From the NCBI GenBank assembly GCA_965204395.1, contig OZ241987.1, positions 806,001 to 870,000 of the forward strand: a stretch of DNA of 64,000 nt, written 5' to 3'. This document shows, one piece after another, positions 43,471-51,616 of the stretch; position 1 is the first letter of the stretch; each line of letters begins with the position of its first letter. Under the pieces are notes generated by a model. The model was not told the origin of the DNA. It did no database searches and saw nothing but the letters and a program-made list of their open reading frames with translations. The stretch comes from Bin87 sp965204395. GTDB taxonomy: Bacteria; Chloroflexota; Dehalococcoidia; Lucifugimonadales; UBA3495. A program made the translations under genes and the position numbers.

Positions 43471-44265
43471 TCAGAACTCTCTCAGCGAACGGCCGGTAAG
43501 GTCCAAGAAGACGTCCTCAAGCGTCGCGGCCCGAACCTCGTGCTCCCGATGGAACCCGCGCCCGAGCAGTTCCTCAATTAGCGCGTCAGGACTGTTCAGC
43601 GTGATTATCTTGCCGGCGTCCATCACCGCCACGCGGTCGCAAAGTTCTTCAGCCTCTTCCATGTAATGGGTCGTCAGCACGATGGTGCGGCCCTCAGCCT
43701 GCCAGCCCGCAATGGTCTCCCACATCAAGCGCCTGGCCTGGGGATCCAACCCGGTGGTCGGCTCGTCCAGGAATATCACGGCCGGGTCGTTGACCAGGGC
43801 GGCAGCGATGGCGAAGCGCTGCTTCTGGCCGCCGGAGAGCGTCCGGAACGATGCGGATCGCCGGTCCCACAGGTCAACCGCGCTCAGCAAGGGCTCAGGG
43901 TCAACCTTGGCGCGGTAGATGCTCCCAAGCATCTTGAGCAATTCCTGGAGTTGCAGGTGTTCAAAAAATGCGCTGCTCTGCAACTGCACGCCGATCAGGT
44001 GCTTGACGGCGCGGGGGTCTTTGCCGACGTCGATTCCCGCGACACTGGCGCGCCCGCTATCGGCTGTGCGCATCCCCTCTATGATCTCAACGGTGGTGGT
44101 TTTGCCGGAACCGTTTGGGCCCAGCAACGCAAACACCTCGCCCTTCTGCACCTGGAACGAAACGCCGTCGACGGCCTGAACGTCGCCGTAGCGCTTCCGC
44201 AACTCCTCCACCACGATGATGGGGCCATCCCCGTCCATCGCCCTGTAATTATTCGCCGCCACCAT
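43471..44265 (-). CDS. ABC transporter ATP-binding protein
   Basis: ATPase of 264 residues. Walker A LLGPNGSGKTTT, signature TLSGGQKQRFAIAAAL, Walker B AVIFLDEPTTGLDP, and H-loop VLTTHYMEEAEEL. The start is the ATG at 44265 (MVAANNYRAMDGDG); a longer frame would extend through a repeat element upstream and is not credible. Works with the ABC-2 permease encoded next. Possibly a multidrug or lipid exporter of the CcmA/DrrA type. Confidence 0.93.
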   Translation of the reverse strand: MVAANNYRAMDGDGPIIVVEELRKRYGDVQAVDGVSFQVQKGEVFALLGPNGSGKTTTVEIIEGMRTADSGRASVAGIDVGKDPRAVKHLIGVQLQSSAFFEHLQLQELLKMLGSIYRAKVDPEPLLSAVDLWDRRSASFRTLSGGQKQRFAIAAALVNDPAVIFLDEPTTGLDPQARRLMWETIAGWQAEGRTIVLTTHYMEEAEELCDRVAVMDAGKIITLNSPDALIEELLGRGFHREHEVRAATLEDVFLDLTGRSLREF

Positions 44266-44349
44266 CTTGTTCAGACCGGCAGAAATTATAACACCGGGCG
44301 AGTCGACCGAACCCTGAATGATACAATCCCCAGGGCAATCGCATTTAGA

Positions 44350-44465
44350 ATTTAGACGCCCGTCGCTCCGGCGCAAGCCGGAGTCCAGAGGCCCCCGAAT
44401 GAAGAGAGCGATCGCGAAACTGCCGATTTCAGGCACTGGATACCGGCTTTCGCCGGTATGACGGT
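44350..44465. repeat. MITE-like inverted repeat element, copy 2
   Basis: About 115 bp with CGCAAGCCGGAGTCCAG on the left and the 28-nt right end at 44438-44465, identical to the element at 32690. The middle differs in sequence, so only the ends are shared. It separates the divergent ABC ATPase and SbcC-like genes and would otherwise have been read as an N-terminal extension of both. Confidence 0.65.
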
Positions 44466-44532
44466 GGCCGGGAGAGCCTTATCCAAGGGCCGACAATTGA
44501 AATGCGATTGCTCTGATACAATCCCCCGCACC

Positions 44533-47109
44533 ATGATCCCGCTCAAACTTTCCGTCCGGAACTTCCTGTGTTACCGCGACGATGTGCCGCCCCTTGATTT
44601 GCAGGGTGTGCACGTCGCCTGCCTGTGCGGGGCGAATGGGCACGGCAAATCGGCCCTGCTCGACGCGATGACGTGGTGTCTCTGGGGGCAGGCCCGAACC
44701 GGGAGCCGGAACCACAACTCGCTGATCGCCTACGGCGAGACGGAGTGCCGGGTCGAGCTTGATTTCCAGGCGAAAGCGCAAACCTACCGGGCGATCCGCA
44801 GACGGCGCAGCGCCGGGCAGGGGCGCACGGAGCTCGACCTGTTCGTGCTGGACGATGGCGACCAACCGCGTCCGATCACGGGCAACACACTGAACGAGAC
44901 CAGCGGCCGCATCAGGAACCTGGTGGGAATGGACTACGACACCTTTGTGAATTCGGCGTTCCTGTTGCAGGGTCGCTCTGACGAATTCACGCGCAAGACT
45001 CCTTCCGAGCGCAAGGAAGTGCTGTCGTCTATCCTGGGTCTCGATTTGTACGAATTCCTGCTGGCAGCCGCGCGCGGCAAGCGTTCGGAATGGCAGGACA
45101 GCGCCACTCGAACCGAGGGAGCCCTGATGCAGTCCCGGGCCGCGTTGGATGAGTTAACCGATCCCACTCCAGAGCTGGCGGAAATAGACCGCCGCCTGAG
45201 GGTGTTATCGGAAGAGTTGAACGACGCCGCAGTCGCGGTCCAAAGCCGACGGGACGCGTTGGCAGAACTGCGCCGGAAACAAACCAAATTGACTGCATCA
45301 GAGAATGCCGTAGCCCAATTGCAGCAAAACATTCAGCAGGAAGAATCCAACCTGGTGGCGATTCGGGAGCGCATCGAAAGCGCAGGTGAATTGACCAGTC
45401 GCGCCGGCGAGATCGAACAAGGCGCGAAGCTGCTGCACGATACCCGCGCCGAGCTAAACCGGCTGGAGTTGGCACGTCGTGAGCATGGCGCGCTGCAGGA
45501 CCAGCGGACCGCGCTGATCACGACGATCAACCGGCAACGGGCGTCGTTGGAATCGGAATTTGTCGAGCTGGAACGACGGATCCGGGAAGACCTAGAGCCT
45601 GCGGCGTCGTTGGCGGAGCGCACGGCCATCAAATTGGGCGAGCTCGCGGCAACCGAACAGGGGCTGACCAACGAACAGCACGCTATAGACGCGCAGGCGG
45701 AGCAGATTTCCAACCTTACCGCAGAGATCGCCGCCCGAACCAGCGACCTGGAACGATGCGTCGAGGAAGGCAAGGACTTGCGGGTCAAACAGCAGGAGAT
45801 GTCGATTGCGCGAGGGCCGGACGCAGTTTGTCCGCTGTGCCGTTCTCCCCTATCGGAGGACGCCTGCACTAACATCGCCGGCTGGTACGAATCGGAGATC
45901 GCCGGGAAACTGCGACTGCACGCCGACCTCACTGACCGGGTCAAGGGATTGACCCAGCAGCGGGAAACGTTGGCGGCGCAAACTGAGGCCCAAGGCCGCG
46001 CATTGCTCCAAAGGCAACGAGCGGCTCAACAGGAACGGGGCCGACTTGAGCAGCAACGTCGCCAGAGCGAAGACGCGGGTGAACTGCTGGCATCGCTGCG
46101 ACCGCGGTTGTCGACCATGCGGGCGACTCTGGACGAAAGGAAATTCGCCGTGGAGGAGCGTCAAGCACTGGAGGGAGTGGACGCGCAGATCGCCGACCTC
46201 GGCTACGACGATGCGAAACGAGAGGCGGCGTACCAATGGACCCAGACGTTGCAGCATTGGGAAGGCGACAAGTTGGCGCTGGACGCGGCCGCGGCGCGAT
46301 TGCCCCACGATGAAGCGGACCTGACGCGCGGAGAAGAACGAGCGCACCGGCTAAGGGATGACCTGAAGGAAGCCGAGCGGAGGCTGGCGGACGACCGGGT
46401 CGCGCTATTGGAACTGCCCGACGTTGAACAGGCAACCAGGGATGCCGAGGCCGTATTGTCCGGGCTGTCGCGCGAGAGGGATGATCTGGTGGCGCGGCAA
46501 GGACGGCTGCAGGGCGACGCGGAACGGATGGAGGCATACCGGTCGGAGATCGCCCGGTTGGAGCGGACCCACAAAGACGCCCAAACGGAGCAAGGCATCT
46601 ACGCAGAGCTTTTCGGAGCGTTCGGGAGGAGCGGCGTACCGGCCATGCTCATCGACTCGGCGGTGCCGCACCTGGAGAACGAGGCCAACCACCTGCTCGG
46701 TCGCATGACCGACAACCGGATGGCCGTCAAACTGGAAACCCAACGGGTGAACCAGGGCGGCAACACCACCGAGACGCTGGACATCCTGATCAGCGACGAG
46801 TTGGGTTCGCGGAACTACGAGCTATTCAGCGGCGGTGAAGCTTTTCGCATCAACCTCGCGCTGCGCATCGCCCTGTCCAAGGTACTGTCGCAACGTCTGG
46901 GAGCGCCCTTGCCCACCTTGTTCATCGACGAGGGGTTTGGGACGCAGGACGCGGCCGGGCGCGAGCGCATCGTTGACGCCATCGCATCCATTCAGGACGA
47001 ATTCGAGAAAATCATCGTGATCACCCACCTGGAAGAACTCAAGGACCTGTTCCCGGCCCGCATCGAGGTGCTGAAAACGGAAGCGGGTTCACAGTTCTGG
47101 TTGAGTTAG
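44533..47109 (+). CDS. sbcC: SbcC/Rad50-like SMC-type ATPase
   Basis: Protein of 858 residues. N-terminal Walker A is CGANGHGKSALLDAMTWCLWG (33-50), then long coiled coils, a zinc-hook CPLC at C433-C436, a second coiled coil, and the C-terminal LFSGGEAFRINLALRIALS signature plus LFIDEGFGTQD Walker B (around 797-805). With SbcD it cuts DNA ends and hairpins. No sbcD nuclease gene is adjacent, which is unusual. The start at 44533 (MIPLKLSVRNF) was chosen over an upstream frame running through the repeat. Confidence 0.92.
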   Translation: MIPLKLSVRNFLCYRDDVPPLDLQGVHVACLCGANGHGKSALLDAMTWCLWGQARTGSRNHNSLIAYGETECRVELDFQAKAQTYRAIRRRRSAGQGRTELDLFVLDDGDQPRPITGNTLNETSGRIRNLVGMDYDTFVNSAFLLQGRSDEFTRKTPSERKEVLSSILGLDLYEFLLAAARGKRSEWQDSATRTEGALMQSRAALDELTDPTPELAEIDRRLRVLSEELNDAAVAVQSRRDALAELRRKQTKLTASENAVAQLQQNIQQEESNLVAIRERIESAGELTSRAGEIEQGAKLLHDTRAELNRLELARREHGALQDQRTALITTINRQRASLESEFVELERRIREDLEPAASLAERTAIKLGELAATEQGLTNEQHAIDAQAEQISNLTAEIAARTSDLERCVEEGKDLRVKQQEMSIARGPDAVCPLCRSPLSEDACTNIAGWYESEIAGKLRLHADLTDRVKGLTQQRETLAAQTEAQGRALLQRQRAAQQERGRLEQQRRQSEDAGELLASLRPRLSTMRATLDERKFAVEERQALEGVDAQIADLGYDDAKREAAYQWTQTLQHWEGDKLALDAAAARLPHDEADLTRGEERAHRLRDDLKEAERRLADDRVALLELPDVEQATRDAEAVLSGLSRERDDLVARQGRLQGDAERMEAYRSEIARLERTHKDAQTEQGIYAELFGAFGRSGVPAMLIDSAVPHLENEANHLLGRMTDNRMAVKLETQRVNQGGNTTETLDILISDELGSRNYELFSGGEAFRINLALRIALSKVLSQRLGAPLPTLFIDEGFGTQDAAGRERIVDAIASIQDEFEKIIVITHLEELKDLFPARIEVLKTEAGSQFWLS

Positions 47110-47132
47110 GACTGCATCCGAGGAGAAACAAA

Positions 47133-47552
47133 ATGCTGACCGACGCACAACGCGAGTTTCTGACCAGCAACCACAACGGAGCGCTGACCACGTTCCGACG
47201 CAACGGGGCGGCGCAGATGAGCATCGTCACCTGCGGCATCTACGGCGACGGCGTCGCGTTCACCACCACGGAGGACCGGGCCAAGCTGCGGAACCTGCGG
47301 CGGGATCCGCGCTGCACGATACTGGTGGGCACCGACGACTGGCGCAACTTCGTGGTGCTGGAGGGCGAAGCCCGTCTGGTGGGCATCGACAACGCCAGCG
47401 AGGACGAATACCGGGAAACCCTGCGCGACGTATTCCGCACCGCCGCGGGCCAGGAGCATCCCAACTGGCCGGAATACGACCAAGCCATGCGCGACGACCG
47501 GAGATTCGGAGTGATCGTCACGCCAAGCCACGTATACGGCCGCACGGACTGA
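47133..47552 (+). CDS. PPOX-class F420-dependent oxidoreductase
   Basis: Split-barrel flavin/F420-binding protein of 139 residues. NGALTTFRRNGAAQMSIVTCGIYGDGVAFTTTEDRAK is the characteristic first half, and LRRDPRCTILVG with GEARLVG follow. It uses F420 or FMN for reductions of unknown substrate. The ATG at 47133 lies 23 bp after the sbcC stop with GAGGAG in front. Confidence 0.87.
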   Translation: MLTDAQREFLTSNHNGALTTFRRNGAAQMSIVTCGIYGDGVAFTTTEDRAKLRNLRRDPRCTILVGTDDWRNFVVLEGEARLVGIDNASEDEYRETLRDVFRTAAGQEHPNWPEYDQAMRDDRRFGVIVTPSHVYGRTD

Positions 47553-47606
47553 AAAGGGGCAACCGGATGGCTGCCCCGTAGATGGCTGGAATCGCAAACC
47601 AGCAGG

Positions 47607-49889
47607 TCAGATGATGCCCTCGGCCAGCCGCAGGGCGTCCACATCGAACGGGATGTCGTCGTATTCGCCGTTCAGGGCGGCCAGGACGCGTTCGCCCGAC
47701 AGGGGCAGTTGCTTGACTCGGACGCCGACGGCATCGTAAACGGCGTTGGCGATGGCGGCGGGCGGGCCGAATCCCGGAGGCTCGGCGACGGCGCGGGCGC
47801 CAAAGGGACCGTCGTCCGCCGGGACCCTGATCAACACGTCCTCGATTTCGGGCAGGTCGATGGCCAGGGGCATCAGATATGACGCCAACGACGGGTTGCG
47901 CACCGCGCCTGTATCGGGATCGAACTGCTGGTCCTCGACGAGGGCGCGGCCAATGCCCTGCACCACACCACCGTCCAATTGTCCTTCCACCGCCATTGGG
48001 TTGATGGCTACGCCGACGTCCTGGGCCTGCACGTAGCGCAACAACTTGACCTGTCCGGTGTCCCGGTCGACCTTGACCTCGGCGGCCTGGGCGGCGAACA
48101 CGGGCGTGTACGGCATGTTGGAAAGCGCGGCCGTGCCGATGATCGGCCCGCCGCGCGACGTGATGCTGGCGGCGGCAAGCTGGGCAAACGTCAAACCCTG
48201 GGGCTCGTTGTCCATCACGTACACCCGGCCATCCTCGCAGCCGAGGGCATCCTCGGGCACTCCAAGGCGCTCAGCCGCCAGGGCCGTCAGTTTTTGGATC
48301 GTGTCCTGGGCAGCGCGGAACACTGCCGTTCCCTGGCTGTACACGACGCGACTTCCGCCCGACTGGCCGGTGTAGGGAGCCATGTCGGTGTCGCGCTTGG
48401 CGACGATGACGCTGTCCATGGGGATGCCCAACGCCTCGGCGGCGATGGCGGCCAGCGAGGTATCGCTGCCGGAAATATCCGTGGAACCGGTGAGCAGACT
48501 CACGGTGCCGTCGTCGTTGATGCTGATGGCGGCGGTGGACGGCCCGCTGCCGCTGCGCCACTCGCACAGAGCCAGGCCCAAGCCGTGACCGTCCTCAAGC
48601 TCGCGCGGCCAGTCCATCTTTTCCTTGATCGCCTCCAGGGTCTCGACGAGGCCATTGGATGGAACCACCGCGCCGCTGACGGACACATCACCCTCTCGCA
48701 GCGCGTTATGCAACCGCAGGTCGTAGGGATCCATCCCGATTTCGTGGGCGATACGGTCCATGTGCGATTCGACGGCAAAGGTCATGTCCGCCACGCCGGA
48801 GGCGCGGTAAGAACCCACGTAGATCTTGTTAGTGTACACGCCGTAGGATCTCAGCCGGAAGTTGCGGATGTTGTACGCGCCGATGCCATGCCCGATGCCG
48901 GAGTTGGGCCCGGCGCCCAGGTAGGCCCCAACGTCGAAGATGGTGTAGGCCTCGCGAGCGATGATGGTGCCGTCATTCATCACGCCGGAGCGGATGTAGT
49001 TGGTGACGGGCAGGCGCGGGCCGTTCAAGGTGAACACTTCCTCGCGCGTGTTGACCAACTTGACCGGCCGGCCGGTACGTATGGCCAGTAGAGCGGGGAA
49101 CGCCTCGCAAGCCAGACGCAGTTTGGCGCCGAACCCGCCGCCCAGCTCCATAGGCACTACCCGAATGCGGGATACCGGTATCTCCAACACGCCGGCCAGG
49201 CTGGCGCGGAGCTGGTATGGGCCTTGGGTGGACGCATACATGACCAACCGCCCGTTGGGTTCCACGTCGGCGACGCAGGCCATCGGCTCCAGGAAACCCT
49301 GGTTGATTCCCTGCGACCGGTACACGTCCTCAACAACGACGTCGGCGTCCCGGAAGGCCTGTTCCACGTCGCCCCGATCGGCATCCAGCAGGGTGCTCAC
49401 GTTGTGCCCCAGCGTGAACCCGTATCCTTCGTAGTTTTCCAAGTCCGGGTGCACGGACGCGGCTCCCTCCACCATCGCCGCCAGCGGGTTGACCACCGAC
49501 GGGATATCTTCGTATTCAACCTTGATGAGTTCGACGGCTTCCTGAGCGGTGGCCTCGTCATCCGCAGCAACGGCGGCGATGGGTTCTCCCACGTAATTCA
49601 CCACCTCGCGGGGCATCACGTAACGATCGCGGAGGGCGCCCGACCCATATCGCACTTCAGGGAAATCGACGCCCGTAATGACGGCCCGAACGCCGGGCAA
49701 AGCTTCGGCCTGGCTGGTATCCAGGCTGACGATGCGGGCGTGGTTCCGTGTGCTGGGCAGCAGTTTGCACGCCAGCATGCCCGGGAGATACACGTCGGAG
49801 GCATAGGTGGCGCGGCCCGTCACCTTGTCGTAGGCGTCAACGCGGGGATGGTTCTGTTCCAGGACTTTGAAGTCGGTTGTGGTGGTCAT
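47607..49889 (-). CDS. Molybdenum hydroxylase large subunit (xanthine dehydrogenase/CoxL family)
   Basis: Protein of 760 residues that binds the Mo cofactor. It begins (ATG at 49889 with a strong GGAGG) with NHPRVDAYDKVTGRATYA, and shows PVKLVNTREE, MELGGGFGAK, VGSYRASGVAD and, near the end, ARAVAEPPGFGPPAAIANAVYDA carrying the catalytic Glu. The active-site loop reads YRASG, neither the AYxCSFR of form I CO dehydrogenase nor the AYRGAGR of form II, so CO is an unlikely substrate. A longer frame from 50162 runs through a repeat and the end of the small subunit gene and is not the true start. Substrate unknown. Confidence 0.9.
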   Translation of the reverse strand: MTTTTDFKVLEQNHPRVDAYDKVTGRATYASDVYLPGMLACKLLPSTRNHARIVSLDTSQAEALPGVRAVITGVDFPEVRYGSGALRDRYVMPREVVNYVGEPIAAVAADDEATAQEAVELIKVEYEDIPSVVNPLAAMVEGAASVHPDLENYEGYGFTLGHNVSTLLDADRGDVEQAFRDADVVVEDVYRSQGINQGFLEPMACVADVEPNGRLVMYASTQGPYQLRASLAGVLEIPVSRIRVVPMELGGGFGAKLRLACEAFPALLAIRTGRPVKLVNTREEVFTLNGPRLPVTNYIRSGVMNDGTIIAREAYTIFDVGAYLGAGPNSGIGHGIGAYNIRNFRLRSYGVYTNKIYVGSYRASGVADMTFAVESHMDRIAHEIGMDPYDLRLHNALREGDVSVSGAVVPSNGLVETLEAIKEKMDWPRELEDGHGLGLALCEWRSGSGPSTAAISINDDGTVSLLTGSTDISGSDTSLAAIAAEALGIPMDSVIVAKRDTDMAPYTGQSGGSRVVYSQGTAVFRAAQDTIQKLTALAAERLGVPEDALGCEDGRVYVMDNEPQGLTFAQLAAASITSRGGPIIGTAALSNMPYTPVFAAQAAEVKVDRDTGQVKLLRYVQAQDVGVAINPMAVEGQLDGGVVQGIGRALVEDQQFDPDTGAVRNPSLASYLMPLAIDLPEIEDVLIRVPADDGPFGARAVAEPPGFGPPAAIANAVYDAVGVRVKQLPLSGERVLAALNGEYDDIPFDVDALRLAEGII

Positions 49890-49911
49890 TGGTTGCCTCC
49901 GTGTGGGTTCA

Positions 49912-49946
49912 CCCTCACCCCAACCCTCTCCCGTCGAGGGAGAGGG
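49912..49946. repeat. Dispersed hairpin repeat, copy 3 (CCCTCTCCC family, inverted)
   Basis: CCCTCACCCCAAC followed by the 9-bp stem CCCTCTCCC/GGGAGAGGG (49924-49946). It lies between the 2Fe-2S and Mo subunit genes of one operon, where it could lower expression of the downstream gene or protect the upstream RNA. Confidence 0.8.
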
Positions 49947-49959
49947 AGCATTCGTTAAG

Positions 49960-50436
49960 TTAAGCGGATTGGCGCATTTCGGCCGCGGCGGCCATGATCG
50001 CCTCCACCACGCGGGCGTAGCCGGTGCAACGGCAGAGGTTGCCGCCGATGGCGAAGCGAACGTCCTCCTCGGTGGGATCCGGGTTCTCCTGCAAGAAGCC
50101 GGTGGCCGACATGATGAGGCCCGGGATGCAGAACCCGCATTGCAGGCCGCCATGCTCGGCAAAGGCCCGCTGCACCGGACTCAGGCTGTCCACATCGGCC
50201 AGACCTTCGATGGTGGTTATCTCGGAACCGTGGGCGCTGTGCGCCAGCACCAGGCAGGACGTAACGGGCTTGCCGTCCATCAGCACCGTGCAGGCTCCGC
50301 AGTCGCCCTCATCGCATCCCTTCTTGGACCCGGTCAACCTGGCCTCGTCGCGCAGGCAGTCCAGGAGCGAATAGAAAGGCTCGACCAGGAGCAGGCGGAT
50401 TTCACCGTTTACATTCAGTGTCAAAGGCTGTTTCAT
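49960..50436 (-). CDS. Molybdenum hydroxylase [2Fe-2S] subunit (CoxS type)
   Basis: Protein of 158 residues with two clusters: the plant-type ferredoxin domain GSKKGCDEGDCGACTVLMDG and C61-type SCLVLAH, then the helical domain LQCGFCIPGLIMSA and GNLCRCTGYARVVEAI. It moves electrons from the Mo site to FAD. Middle gene of the M-S-L order, with 75 bp to the FAD subunit and 70 bp to the Mo subunit. Confidence 0.95.
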   Translation of the reverse strand: MKQPLTLNVNGEIRLLLVEPFYSLLDCLRDEARLTGSKKGCDEGDCGACTVLMDGKPVTSCLVLAHSAHGSEITTIEGLADVDSLSPVQRAFAEHGGLQCGFCIPGLIMSATGFLQENPDPTEEDVRFAIGGNLCRCTGYARVVEAIMAAAAEMRQSA

Positions 50437-50511
50437 AGTGGGACCTCGGGGTTCATCCTCCGATCCGCCGCAGGCGGACGTTCCGCAGGATGAACGGGGA
50501 TGTTGGCGGCC

Positions 50512-51429
50512 TTACCAGGCGGTTTGGACCGCGAGACGGCGGATGTCATCGAAAGAGGGCGGATTGCCGGCAGTGGCAGCCGCATGGCTGAGCGTGCGTT
50601 CGGCGAGCACCCGCACCATCTCGCGACGATACTCGGCGCCGCTCCGCACGTCGGCTATCGGGTTGCAGGCTTGGGACGCCAGGCGCGCGGCCTCGGCTAT
50701 GTTGGAGTCATCCGGAGTTTGGCCGACCAGCCGGCCCTCCGCTCCATAGGCCCGCATGGGTGTCGGCGCGACCGCGCCCAGCGCTATGCGGGCGGAGACG
50801 CAAGTCCCGTCGTCGTTGAGGCTGACCACGGAGGCGACGCCGACTGCGGAGATGTCCATAGCGCCACGGGGGCTGTGCTTGATGTACAACCCGCCGGTGT
50901 TCGGAGCCGGCGTCGGCAACCGGATCTCGGTCAGGATTTCGCCGGCTTCCAGGGCCGTACGACCCGGTCCGACGAACACCTCGTCCAACGGCAACCAACG
51001 CTCGCCGCCTTTCCCGACGATACGGCATTGCGCGTTGTAGGCGAGGAGAGCCGGCAGCGTGTCGCCCGCCGGCGATGCGTTGCATATGTTGCCGGCGACG
51101 GTGGCGAGGTTGCGCACCTGCACCCCGGCAAACGCCGTTGCGCCAGCCGTCAGCGCAGGGTAACGGCTGCGAACCTCGTCATCCTGTTCAATAGCCTGGA
51201 CGCTGGCCATCGCGCCGATGGACAGGCCGTCGTCCGGATTCCAGTTGATGTAATCCAGGCCCGGCACGTGCTGCATGCACACGACGGACTCGGGACGCCA
51301 AACTCCCGTGCGCCAGCGAACCAGGAAATCGGTGCTGCCGGCGACGAGGCGGGTACTGTTCCCGTGTTCGGCCAGCAGGTCCAGCGCTTCGTCCAGGGAA
51401 TGCGGCTCAAGATAATCGAATCGAGCCAT
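50512..51429 (-). CDS. Molybdenum hydroxylase FAD-binding subunit (CoxM type)
   Basis: Protein of 305 residues starting MARFDYLEPHSLDEALDLL (ATG at 51429, GAGGG in front). FAD contacts: LVAGSTDFLVRWRTG and the signature ATVAGNICNASPAGDTLPAL; the C-terminal domain contains ISAVGVASVVSL. It passes electrons to an external acceptor. First of the three cox-type genes; 188 bp downstream of the DapA-MfnB-TusA fusion gene on the same strand. Confidence 0.93.
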   Translation of the reverse strand: MARFDYLEPHSLDEALDLLAEHGNSTRLVAGSTDFLVRWRTGVWRPESVVCMQHVPGLDYINWNPDDGLSIGAMASVQAIEQDDEVRSRYPALTAGATAFAGVQVRNLATVAGNICNASPAGDTLPALLAYNAQCRIVGKGGERWLPLDEVFVGPGRTALEAGEILTEIRLPTPAPNTGGLYIKHSPRGAMDISAVGVASVVSLNDDGTCVSARIALGAVAPTPMRAYGAEGRLVGQTPDDSNIAEAARLASQACNPIADVRSGAEYRREMVRVLAERTLSHAAATAGNPPSFDDIRRLAVQTAW

Positions 51430-51616
51430 CGAGCCCTCCAACTCCGGCGCTGTGGATGATCAGGGAACTGAGTAGCGGGGTTTCCTGCCGCGCCGGATGC
51501 GTCGGATTATAGGGTCGGGCGGCAAACGTGGTCAACGCCGCAAGAACCCTCCGCGCAAACACGAAAGAGGGCGGGAGATTCACCCGCCCTATTTGACTCA
51601 TGCGCCGTGGGTTAGT

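Noticed and set aside
47607..51429. Aerobic CO dehydrogenase (coxMSL)
   Set aside because: The subunit order fits, but the Mo subunit has YRASG where CO dehydrogenases have CSFR or GAGR, so CO oxidation is not supported.
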